NCBI GenBank assembly: GCA_963843755.1
Contig: CAWJLS010000013.1
Coordinates: 124,001-188,000, forward strand
Source: CAWJLS01 sp963843755
GTDB lineage: Bacteria; Acidobacteriota; Thermoanaerobaculia; Multivoradales; DATKCC01
DNA length: 64,000 bases
Direction of reading: 5' to 3'
Positions 55,761 through 63,478 of this stretch are shown piece by piece (position 1 is the stretch's first letter; every line of letters begins with the position of its first letter). The notes beneath the pieces were generated by a model. It was given only the letters and a program-made list of their open reading frames with translations. It was not told the origin of the DNA and searched no databases. The position numbers and the translations under genes were made by a program.

Positions 55761-56830
55761 ACCGGGCGTTGCGAATGGTGCGGACGTTGCGGATGCTGCG
55801 CACGCTGCAGACGCCCGGAACGATCGGGCCGTCCGGGCCGTCCCGGCCGGTCGCGTCGGCAGCACCGCTCCGCTCATGGCGCCGGCAGCGGCGGCTCGGT
55901 GCCGCGAGCCTCCTGATCCTGGCGCTGGCGACCCTCGGCCTGCTCGGCGCCGGCACGCCGGCGTGGGCCAAGGAGGTGCCGTACCTCTCCGGGCGGATCG
56001 TCGACCAGGCGAACATGATCCCGCAGGACGTGGAGGAGCGCCTCGACACCGAGCTGGCCGATTTCGAGAAGCAGACCGGCTCCCAGGTGGCGGTGCTCAC
56101 CGTCGACAGCCTGGACGGCGAGGCCCTCGAGGACTACTCCATCCGGGTCGCGCAGACCTGGGGTCTCGGCCGGAAGGGCGTCGACGACGGTGTGCTCCTG
56201 CTGATCGCCAAGCAGGACCGCAAGCTGCGCATCGAGGTGGGCTACGGCCTCGAAGACGAGCTGACCGACCTGGAGGCCGGACGGATCATCCGCAACGTCA
56301 TCACGCCGAAGTTCAAGCAGGGCGACTTCGCGGGCGGCATCGAGCAGGGGGTCGGCGCCATCCTCGGGACGCTACGCGACGAGCCGGGGGCGATCCCCGA
56401 CGAGCCGCCGCCGAGCGCGAACACCGGCCCGCCGTTCAAATCGATCTGGCAGAAGGGCCTCTTCGCGGTCGTCTTCCTGTCGGTGATGGGCGTGTTCGCG
56501 ACCATCGCGTTGTTCGGCAAGGGGTGCCAGAGCTGGTTCCTCTACCTGTTCCTCATGCCGTTCTTCGCCACCTTCCCGGCGGCCTTCATCGGCTCGAAGT
56601 ACGGCGCCGGGCTGGTGGTGTTCTGGATCGTCCTGTTCCCTCTGTTCAAGCTATTCTTCTCGCGCACCACCCGCGGACGCCGGCTGATGAAGAGCTCGCC
56701 GTTGCTCCACTCCATGTCGACCTGGGTGGCGACGTCGTCGCGCGGCGGTGGCGGTGGGGGCTTCAGCGGCGGTGGCTTCTCGGGCGGCGGCGGCAGCTTC
56801 GGTGGCGGCGGCGCGTCAGGGAGCTGGTGA
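55757..56830 (+). CDS. Exported YgcG-type TPM protein
   Basis: A 357-residue protein. It has a long N-terminal region with a hydrophobic signal (LLILALATLGLLGAGTPAWA), a TPM domain (about 75-200: LSGRIVDQANMIPQDVEERL, TGSQVAVLTVDSLDG, DDGVLLLIAKQDRKLRIEVG, YGLEDELTDL), two or three membrane helices (about 235-300) and a Gly/Ser-rich tail ending GGGASGSW. This tail is the YgcG signature. YgcG genes usually sit beside lemA; here the partner is instead a second, shorter TPM gene overlapping by four bases. Confidence 0.88.
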   Translation: MNRALRMVRTLRMLRTLQTPGTIGPSGPSRPVASAAPLRSWRRQRRLGAASLLILALATLGLLGAGTPAWAKEVPYLSGRIVDQANMIPQDVEERLDTELADFEKQTGSQVAVLTVDSLDGEALEDYSIRVAQTWGLGRKGVDDGVLLLIAKQDRKLRIEVGYGLEDELTDLEAGRIIRNVITPKFKQGDFAGGIEQGVGAILGTLRDEPGAIPDEPPPSANTGPPFKSIWQKGLFAVVFLSVMGVFATIALFGKGCQSWFLYLFLMPFFATFPAAFIGSKYGAGLVVFWIVLFPLFKLFFSRTTRGRRLMKSSPLLHSMSTWVATSSRGGGGGGFSGGGFSGGGGSFGGGGASGSW

Positions 56831-56832
56831 GC

Positions 56833-57660
56833 ATGCGCCAGTACCTCGACCTGGTCCGCAGAATCCTCGACGAGGGGGTGGAGAAGGGCGACCGGACCGG
56901 CACCGGCACCCGGTCGGTGTTCGGCCACCAGATGCGCTTCGACCTCTCCCGGGGGTTCCCGGCGCTGACCACCAAGAAGCTCCACCTGCGCTCGATCATC
57001 CACGAGCTGCTCTGGTTCCTGGAGGGCGGCACCAACGTCGAGGGCCTGCACCGCCACGGCGTGTCGATCTGGGACGAGTGGGCGGACGAGCAGGGGGAGC
57101 TGGGGCCGATCTACGGCTACCAGTGGCGGAGCTGGCCGACCGCCGACGGCGGCACCGTCGACCAGATCGCCCGCGTGATCGAGCAGCTCCGGACGACCCC
57201 GGACTCGCGCCGCATCCTGGTTTCGGCCTGGAACGTCGGCGAGCTCGAACGCATGGCGCTGCCCCCTTGCCACACCCTGTTCCAGTTCTGGACCGCGCCG
57301 ATCCGGAGAGCGGACGGGGAGGAGACCGGACGGCGGGTGCTCTCCTGCCAGCTCTACCAGCGCAGCGCCGACGTCTTCCTCGGGGTGCCGTTCAACATCG
57401 CGTCCTACGCCCTGCTGACGATGATGATCGCCCAGGTGGTGGGGATGCAGGCCGGCGAGCTCGTCCACACCTTCGGCGACGCCCACCTTTACCTCAATCA
57501 CCTGGAGCAGGCGCGGACCCAGCTCGAGCGCGAGCCCCGGCCGTTGCCCCGGATGTGGATCGACCCGCAGGTCGAGCGGCTGGAGGACTTCCGCTTCGAG
57601 AGCTTCCGGCTGGACGGCTACGACCCCCATCCCCACATCAAGGCGCCGATCTCGGTCTGA
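56833..57660 (+). CDS. thyA: Thymidylate synthase
   Basis: Makes dTMP from dUMP using methylene-tetrahydrofolate. The 275-residue product is a standard ThyA: RTGTGTRSVFGHQMRFDL, ELLWFLEGGTNV, GPIYGYQWRSW, the nucleophile Cys146 in ALPPCHTLFQF, DVFLGVPFNIASYALL, HTFGDAHLYLNHLEQA and DPHPHIKAPISV. A short charged insert (RRADGEETGR) follows the catalytic Cys region. ATG 56833 is used; a GTG six bases earlier overlaps the upstream stop. It is followed by folA, which regenerates the folate consumed, a classic pairing. Confidence 0.97.
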   Translation: MRQYLDLVRRILDEGVEKGDRTGTGTRSVFGHQMRFDLSRGFPALTTKKLHLRSIIHELLWFLEGGTNVEGLHRHGVSIWDEWADEQGELGPIYGYQWRSWPTADGGTVDQIARVIEQLRTTPDSRRILVSAWNVGELERMALPPCHTLFQFWTAPIRRADGEETGRRVLSCQLYQRSADVFLGVPFNIASYALLTMMIAQVVGMQAGELVHTFGDAHLYLNHLEQARTQLEREPRPLPRMWIDPQVERLEDFRFESFRLDGYDPHPHIKAPISV

Positions 57661-57682
57661 GAGCCGGTCCGAGGCGAACCCC

Positions 57683-58195
57683 GTGCGTCTGACCCTGATC
57701 GCTGCCGTCGCCGAGAACCGCGCCATCGGCCTGGATGGTCGCATCCCGTGGCACCTGCCGGCCGACCTCGCGTTCTTCAAGCGGACGACCCTGGGGCACA
57801 CCCTGGTGATGGGGCGGCGGACCTTCGAGTCCACGGGGACGCTGCCCGGGCGGACGACGATCGTCCTGACCCGCGATCCGGCGTGGCGCCCGCCCGCGGG
57901 GAGCGGTGAGAAGGTCCAGGTGGCCCGCTCTCTGGACGAGGCGATCCGGCAGGGCGAGCTGACCGAGGAGGGGGGGGAGGGGGAGCTGTTCGTCTGCGGC
58001 GGCGCCGGGGTGTACGCCCGGGCGCTGGGGCAGGCGGACCGGCTGCTGCTGACCCGGGTCGAAGGGACCTTCGAGGCGGACACCTTCTTCCCGGAGGTCG
58101 ACTTCGGCCGCTGGCGGCTGGTGGCGAAGGAGGTACGGGAGCCCGACGAGCGCAACGCCTACCGGCTGCGCTTCGAGGAGTACGCGCGGGCCTGA
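57683..58195 (+). CDS. folA: Dihydrofolate reductase
   Basis: Reduces dihydrofolate (produced by ThyA) to tetrahydrofolate with NADPH. The 170-residue product has LIAAVAENRAIGLDGRIPWH, the LPADLAFFKRTTLG active-site helix with the substrate Asp, VMGRRTFES, TIVLTRDPAW and FVCGGAGVYARAL (cofactor GG). It starts at GTG, 22 bases after thyA, in the same operon, and ends three bases from the convergent S1 gene. Confidence 0.96.
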   Translation: MRLTLIAAVAENRAIGLDGRIPWHLPADLAFFKRTTLGHTLVMGRRTFESTGTLPGRTTIVLTRDPAWRPPAGSGEKVQVARSLDEAIRQGELTEEGGEGELFVCGGAGVYARALGQADRLLLTRVEGTFEADTFFPEVDFGRWRLVAKEVREPDERNAYRLRFEEYARA

Positions 58196-58198
58196 GCG

Positions 58199-60073
58199 CT
58201 ACTCGTCGTCGTCCTTCTTCAGCTTGGCGAACGCCGCGGCCAGGGTGGGCATGCCGCCGGAGAACGACTCCTTCGCCTTCTGCCTGTACTCCTTGAAGTC
58301 CGTGCGGGAGCCTTCGATCTTCGAGCCCTCGGGCACCAGCGTGATCCGCTTGCGCTTGGCCTCGACCCGCGCCACCTGGAGCTTGACCTCGGTGCCGGGG
58401 GCGTAGACCCGGCCGGGATGGGTGCCGCGAGGCAGGTTCATCTCGGAGTTGGGCAGCAGGCCGGTCAGGCCGGGCTCGAGGTTGATGAACACGCCGAACG
58501 GCGCGATCTCCTCGACCGTGCCGGTCACCTGGTCGCCCTCGGGGTAGCGGGAGGTGACGTCCTTCCACGGATCGGAGGTCGGCACCGGCTTGAGCGACAG
58601 GGAGATCCGCTTGCGCTTGATCTCGGTGTCCTTGACCCAGCCGCTGACCTCGGCGCCCTCGGCGAAGGCCTCGTTCTCCAGGCTCCCTCCGGGCGGCAGG
58701 GCGGAGACGTGGACCAGCCCTTCCATGCCCGGCTCCACCTCGACGAAGATGCCGAAGTCGGTCTTGCCGGTGATCTTGCCGGTGAACGCGGCGCCGCGCG
58801 GGTACTTCTCGGCGAAGTCCTTCCACGGGTTCGCCTCGAGCGCCTTCATGGAGAGCGAGATCCGGTCGCCGTCCTTCTCGATCTTGAGCACCTTGACCTG
58901 GACCTTCTGCCCCTTCTTCAGCAGGTCCTTGGGCTGGTCGACGTTGCGGTGGGAGAGCTCCGAGACGTGCACCATGCCCTCGATGCCGCCGCCCAGGTCG
59001 ACGAAGGCGCCGAAGCCGGTGAGCGAGGTCACGCGCCCTTCGAGCACCGCGCCCAGCTCCAGCCGCTCCTTGACCGCCGCCTGCTTCTTGGCCCGCTCCT
59101 CGTCGAGGATCTTGGCGCGCGAGACGATGAACCGGTTGCCCTGGGCCCGGTGCTCGATCACCCGGAAGGGGTACGTCTTCTCGATGTACTTCTTGGGCGC
59201 CTTCGGGTTGCCCAGGTCGATCTCGGAGCGCGGGCAGAAGGCGAGCAGGCCGTCGATCAGCACATGGTAGCCGCCCTGGTTCCAGCCGAAAACCTTGCCC
59301 TGGATCGGCTTGCCGCTCTCCAGGTGCTCGAGCAGCTTGAGCGACACCGGGTCGGTCGGCAGCGCCGGCTCGGTGCTCTCAGCACCCTCGGCGCTCTCGG
59401 CGGCACCCTCGGCAGCCGCCTCGGCGGGCGTGGCGGTCTCCGCGCCGCCACCCTCCTGGGCCGCGGGAGCGGCTATCTCGGCAGCCGTCTCCGGGGCCGT
59501 CTCCGAAGCCGTCTCCGAAGCCTCTGCGGCATCGCTCGGGGCGGTGGGGGCCTCTTCCGCGGTCGGAGTGGTCGGGGCGGTCGGGGCTGACGCGGCGGCG
59601 GCCTCCGCGGCGGCCCGGTCGCGGGCCTCCTGCTCGGTCTCCTCGCCCCGTTCGGCCTTCGGTGTCTGCGCCGCCGCCGGCGCGGGGGCCGTCTCGGCCA
59701 CCTCGGCAACCTCGGCAACCTCGGCCGCGGGTGCGGCCGCGGCCTGCGGCGTGGGCTCCACCGGTGCCGCGGCGGGCTCCTCGGTGCTCTCCGCCGCGGC
59801 CGTCTCTTCGGCCGCCGCGTCGGCCTTGGTCCCCGCCCCCGCTTCGGCCGCCGCTTCAGTCTCTACCTCGGCTCCGACTTCCGCCGGAGCGCCCTCCGTT
59901 TCGCCGCTCTCGACCTCGGGCTCCGCGGGCTCGGCCGTCTCCGCCGCTGCCGCCTCGCCGGACGCTGCCGGCTCGGCGGCCTCCGGTGCGGTCTCGCTCG
60001 CTTCGGCGGGGACGGCCTCCGCTGGCGTGTCGGTCTTCATGGTCGGAGCGGTTCCTTCGGTCGTGTCGGGCAT
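58199..60073 (-). CDS. S1-domain RNA-binding protein with low-complexity N-terminus
   Basis: A 624-residue protein resembling ribosomal protein S1. Four S1 domains occupy about residues 250-580: GKVFGWNQGGYHVLIDGL, GRVTSLTGFGAFVDLGGGIE, GKITGKTDFGIFVEVEPGME and GTVEEIAPFGVFINLEPGLT. E. coli S1 has six domains, so this is a shorter form that could serve as the ribosomal S1 or as an accessory RNA-binding factor. The first ~245 residues are almost entirely Ala, Glu, Pro, Thr and Ser, acidic and surely disordered. GGAG lies just before ATG 60073. It is divergent from ychF, and GGATA-TCG-TATCC (60142-60154) lies in the shared 236-base promoter region. Confidence 0.88.
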   Translation of the reverse strand: MPDTTEGTAPTMKTDTPAEAVPAEASETAPEAAEPAASGEAAAAETAEPAEPEVESGETEGAPAEVGAEVETEAAAEAGAGTKADAAAEETAAAESTEEPAAAPVEPTPQAAAAPAAEVAEVAEVAETAPAPAAAQTPKAERGEETEQEARDRAAAEAAAASAPTAPTTPTAEEAPTAPSDAAEASETASETAPETAAEIAAPAAQEGGGAETATPAEAAAEGAAESAEGAESTEPALPTDPVSLKLLEHLESGKPIQGKVFGWNQGGYHVLIDGLLAFCPRSEIDLGNPKAPKKYIEKTYPFRVIEHRAQGNRFIVSRAKILDEERAKKQAAVKERLELGAVLEGRVTSLTGFGAFVDLGGGIEGMVHVSELSHRNVDQPKDLLKKGQKVQVKVLKIEKDGDRISLSMKALEANPWKDFAEKYPRGAAFTGKITGKTDFGIFVEVEPGMEGLVHVSALPPGGSLENEAFAEGAEVSGWVKDTEIKRKRISLSLKPVPTSDPWKDVTSRYPEGDQVTGTVEEIAPFGVFINLEPGLTGLLPNSEMNLPRGTHPGRVYAPGTEVKLQVARVEAKRKRITLVPEGSKIEGSRTDFKEYRQKAKESFSGGMPTLAAAFAKLKKDDDE

Positions 60074-60309
60074 CGTGACTCCAAAGATATGCGCCAGAGA
60101 TCTGCAGGGGGACCTGTCGAGGACTGCGGCCGGGTGGTGAGGATATCGTATCCGACGCCCGATGCGAAGGGGAAAGGGGAGCTTCTTCAAGGAGCCACTT
60201 GATCGGCGCCGCCGGACCTGAGACACTCCCCGGTCCCTCCCCCGCGCACGAGCGCGGGACGAGCCGTCCACCTCCGGGGGTCTCCTCCTCCGACGACCAC
60301 GAGACGATC

Positions 60310-61401
60310 ATGGGATTCAAGTGCGGCATCGTCGGGCTGCCGAACGTCGGTAAGTCCACCCTGTTCAACGCTCTCACCGCGGCCGGCGTCGACGCGGCCA
60401 ACTACCCGTTCTGCACCATCGAGCCGAACGTCGGCGTGGTGCCGGTGCCCGACCCGCGGCTCGACGCGCTGGCGGCGATCGTCACGCCCGAGCGGGTGGT
60501 GCCGACGACCATCGAGTTCGTCGACATCGCCGGGCTGGTGGCCGGCGCCTCCAAGGGGGAGGGGTTGGGCAACCGCTTCCTCGCCCACATCCGCGAGACC
60601 GACGCCATCGGCCACGTGGTGCGCTGCTTCCACGACGACAACGTGGCCCACGTCTCCGGCCGGGTCGACCCGGTGAACGACATCGAGGTGATCGAGACCG
60701 AGATGCTGCTGGCCGACCTCGAGACGGTGGAGAAGGCGGCCGAGCGGGCGCGGAGGAGCTCGAAGTCGGGCGACAAGGAGCTGCAGGCGGCGGCCGCCTT
60801 CTACGAGCGGCTGGCCGCCCACCTGGCCGACGGCAAGCCGGTGCGGACCCTCGAGACCAGCGAGCGCGAGCAGGGCTGGCTGCGCTCGATTCACCTGCTG
60901 TCGGCCAAGCCGGTGCTCTACATCGCCAACGTCGACGAGGACGGCTTCGAGGACAACCCGCTGCTCGACGCGGTCCGTGCCCGCGCGCAGGAGGAGGGGG
61001 CCGAGGTGGTGGCGGTGTGCGCGGCGCTCGAAGGGGAGCTGTCCGAGCTCGAGGAGGACGAGGCCCGGGAGCTGCTGACCGAGATGGGGCTCGACGAGCC
61101 GGGCCTCCACCGGGTGATCCGCGCCGGCTACCGGCTGCTGGGCCTGCTGACCTTCTTCACCGCCGGGCCGAAGGAGGCCAGGGCCTGGACCGTGCGCGGC
61201 GGGGCCGCGGCACCGGAGGCGGCCGGCCGCATCCACAGCGATTTCGAGCGCGGCTTCATCCGCGCCGAGGTGATCGCCTACGACGACTTCGTCCAGTACC
61301 GCGGTGAGGCGGGAGCCCGGGACGCGGGCAAGCTGCGGAGCGAGGGGCGGACGTACTTGATGCAAGAGGGGGACGTCGTCCACTTCCGGTTCAATGTGTG
61401 A
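60310..61401 (+). CDS. ychF: Redox-regulated ATPase YchF (OLA1 family)
   Basis: A 363-residue Obg-like P-loop protein that binds ATP and the ribosome and acts in stress and translation control. Seen: GIVGLPNVGKSTLFNAL (G1), CTIEPNVGVVPVPDPRLD, the G3 FVDIAGLVAGASKGEGLGN, the altered G4 (YIANVDEDG, giving ATP preference) and the C-terminal TGS domain (LLTFFTAGPKEARAWTVRGG, IHSDFERGFIRAEVI, LQEGDVVHFRFNV-like end). The length equals that of the family. ATG 60310 matches the family start. Confidence 0.97.
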   Translation: MGFKCGIVGLPNVGKSTLFNALTAAGVDAANYPFCTIEPNVGVVPVPDPRLDALAAIVTPERVVPTTIEFVDIAGLVAGASKGEGLGNRFLAHIRETDAIGHVVRCFHDDNVAHVSGRVDPVNDIEVIETEMLLADLETVEKAAERARRSSKSGDKELQAAAAFYERLAAHLADGKPVRTLETSEREQGWLRSIHLLSAKPVLYIANVDEDGFEDNPLLDAVRARAQEEGAEVVAVCAALEGELSELEEDEARELLTEMGLDEPGLHRVIRAGYRLLGLLTFFTAGPKEARAWTVRGGAAAPEAAGRIHSDFERGFIRAEVIAYDDFVQYRGEAGARDAGKLRSEGRTYLMQEGDVVHFRFNV

Positions 61402-61454
61402 GCCGGGCCACCCTCTCTTGCCGGCGTAGCGACCTTTCGGAGTCACGAAGAGGA

Positions 61455-61538
61455 GGAGGTCCGCGGCGAGCCAGCGCTCCGGCCCGGAGCCCTTCCACGC
61501 GAGGCGGCCCCTGGAGCGCTCGCTCGCGGCGGACCTCC
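61455..61538. repeat. 26-bp imperfect inverted repeat
   Basis: The arms are 61455-61480 and 61513-61538, with 24 of 26 positions complementary (GGAGGTCCGC and AGCGCTCC ends) and a 32-base spacer, downstream of ychF and before the antiporter gene. It could fold into a long hairpin acting as a terminator or RNA element; it lacks a U-tract. Confidence 0.6.
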
Positions 61539-61570
61539 GGTACCTCCTCGCCGGATAAGATCGGGCTCCT

Positions 61571-63478
61571 GTGATCCTGACCACCGTCGTCACCGCCGTC
61601 GTTCTCGGGATCGCCGCGCAGATGGTCGCGGAGCGGCTCAAGCTGCCCGCGATCCTTCCTCTGCTGCTGTTCGGCATCCTGGCCGGTCCCGAGCTCTGGC
61701 CGCTGCTCGGCCTCCACTCCTCGGGCCTGCTCGACCCCCACTCCCTGGGCGAGGGGCTCGAGGTGCTGATCCACTTGGGCATCGCCCTGATTCTGTTCGA
61801 GGGCGGCCTGTCCCTCGACCCGCGGCACCTGCGGCGGGTGGGCAAGGCGGTGCGCAACCTGCTCACCCTAGGCATGCTGGTGACGGCGGTCGGCGCCGCC
61901 TGGCTGTTCCAGGTGGTGACCGGCATGTCGTGGAGCACCGCGGCGCTCTTCGGCGCCATCGTCACGGTCACCGGGCCGACCGTGGTGAGCCCGCTGCTGC
62001 GCCACATGGTGGTGCCGCGCCGGGTCTCGACGCTGCTGATCTCCGAAGGGCTGATCATCGACCCCATCGGGGCCGTCCTGGCCTACCTGGTCCTCCAGAC
62101 CATCGAGCGCCCCGGCATCCCGGTCGAGGCGCTCTTCCACGACGTCGTCTGGCTGATCTTCATCGGCTCGGTGCTCGGCTTCGCCGCCGGCTCGGCCGCC
62201 AAGCTGGTGGTGCGCTCGCGCCTGGCGGGGGGCGAGCTCCGGAATCTGTGCATCCTGGCGATCCTGCTGCTGTGCTACGGGGTGTCCGAGTCCCAGGCGC
62301 CGGAGTCCGGCATCCTGGCCGCGGTGGTCATGGGCTTCACCATGGCGGCGACCGACATCCCGGACCTGGTCCGGCTGCGCGCGTTCAAGGAGCAGCTCAC
62401 CGTCTTGCTGATCTCGGTGCTGTTCGTGCTGCTGGCCGGGCAGCTCGACCTGGGCGCCGTGCTCGCCCTCGGTTGGCGCGGCGTGCTGGTGGTCGGCGGC
62501 CTGGTGCTGGTGATCCGGCCGCTGGCGGTGTTCCTCTCCGTTCCGCCGAGTCAGCTCGACGTGCGCGCCCGGGTGGTGGTGGCGCTGACCGCGCCCCGGG
62601 GGATCGTGGCGGCGGCGGTGGCGTCGCTGGCCGCGCGCTCGCTGACGGTCTCGGGGATCGCCGGTGGATCGAGCCTGGAGGGGATGGTCTACCTGACGAT
62701 CATCCTCACCGGCGCCTGGGCGACAGCGATGGCGGTCGCCCTGCCCAAGGTTCTGGGCTACGCGGATGACCCGCGCCGGCGCCTGACCGTGGTGGTCGGG
62801 GCCAACGCCCTGGCCCACGAGATCGCCCGGCTGTTCCGGGCGCGTGGCGCCACGGTGGCGATGATCGACAGCTCGGCCGGCAAGCTCGAGCGGGTGCGCA
62901 GGGAGGGGATCGAGGCCGTGCGGGGCGACGCCCGGGACGGCATGACCTTCGACCAGGCCGGCGTCCAGCGCGACACGCGCGTTCTGGCCCTGACCACCAA
63001 CGACGAGCTCAACCTGCTGGTGGCCGAGCTGGTGCGGGACGAGTTCGGCGTCGAGCACCCGGTGGTCGGGCTGCACCGTCCGTCCGAGGAGTTCGGCAAG
63101 GTCCGGCGGACCTGGATCGACCTGCTCGGCGGGCGCGGGCTCGACCTGAACCGGTGGATCCGGCGGATCGAGGCCGGCCGGGCGCGGCTGGTGACCGTCG
63201 ACCTGTCGGCCGAAGGCGCGCGGGAGGCGGTCCGCCTGGTGACCGGCGGCGAGGGGGACCCGGCGGTCGCCGTGGTCGGCTGGAAGGACGGCGAGCCCAC
63301 CTTCCGCAGTGGAGAGGAGGCGCTCGAAGGCTTGGAGGCGGTGACCCTCCTCGCCGCCGACGGGTCTTCGATCGAGGAGCTCGAGCCGTTCGCGATCCGG
63401 CCGGAGGAGATCGGTCGGGAGGAGAGCGCCGCGGCCGCCGCCGTCGCGGGGGAGGCGCCGGCAGGGGAGGCGACCTGA
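61571..63478 (+). CDS. CPA1-type Na+/H+ antiporter with RCK-like domain
   Basis: A 635-residue cation:proton antiporter. The membrane part (1-400) has about 12 helices, with LILFEGGLSLDPRHLRRVGK, GAIVTVTGPTVVSPLLRHM, LISEGLIIDPIGAVLAYL (an Ile-Asp pair where NhaP-type enzymes have Asn-Asp) and LTAPRGIVAAAVASLAA, all usual for this bacterial group. From about 405, a TrkA-N/RCK-like Rossmann domain (LTVVVGANALAHEIARLFRA) with a degenerate glycine motif may sense nucleotide, followed by a further soluble domain and an acidic Ala-rich tail. The start is GTG 61571. The stop overlaps the next gene's CTG. Confidence 0.9.
   Translation: MILTTVVTAVVLGIAAQMVAERLKLPAILPLLLFGILAGPELWPLLGLHSSGLLDPHSLGEGLEVLIHLGIALILFEGGLSLDPRHLRRVGKAVRNLLTLGMLVTAVGAAWLFQVVTGMSWSTAALFGAIVTVTGPTVVSPLLRHMVVPRRVSTLLISEGLIIDPIGAVLAYLVLQTIERPGIPVEALFHDVVWLIFIGSVLGFAAGSAAKLVVRSRLAGGELRNLCILAILLLCYGVSESQAPESGILAAVVMGFTMAATDIPDLVRLRAFKEQLTVLLISVLFVLLAGQLDLGAVLALGWRGVLVVGGLVLVIRPLAVFLSVPPSQLDVRARVVVALTAPRGIVAAAVASLAARSLTVSGIAGGSSLEGMVYLTIILTGAWATAMAVALPKVLGYADDPRRRLTVVVGANALAHEIARLFRARGATVAMIDSSAGKLERVRREGIEAVRGDARDGMTFDQAGVQRDTRVLALTTNDELNLLVAELVRDEFGVEHPVVGLHRPSEEFGKVRRTWIDLLGGRGLDLNRWIRRIEAGRARLVTVDLSAEGAREAVRLVTGGEGDPAVAVVGWKDGEPTFRSGEEALEGLEAVTLLAADGSSIEELEPFAIRPEEIGREESAAAAAVAGEAPAGEAT

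Noticed and set aside
56827..56832. GTG start for thyA overlapping the upstream stop
   Set aside because: It adds only two residues; ATG 56833 matches the family start (MRQYLDLV). Coupling by the GTGA overlap remains possible but cannot be decided by eye.
60142..60154. GGATA-TCG-TATCC as a regulator site between the S1 gene and ychF
   Set aside because: The arms are only five bases and no regulator is nearby; it may simply be overlapping divergent -10 elements, so no separate feature was listed.
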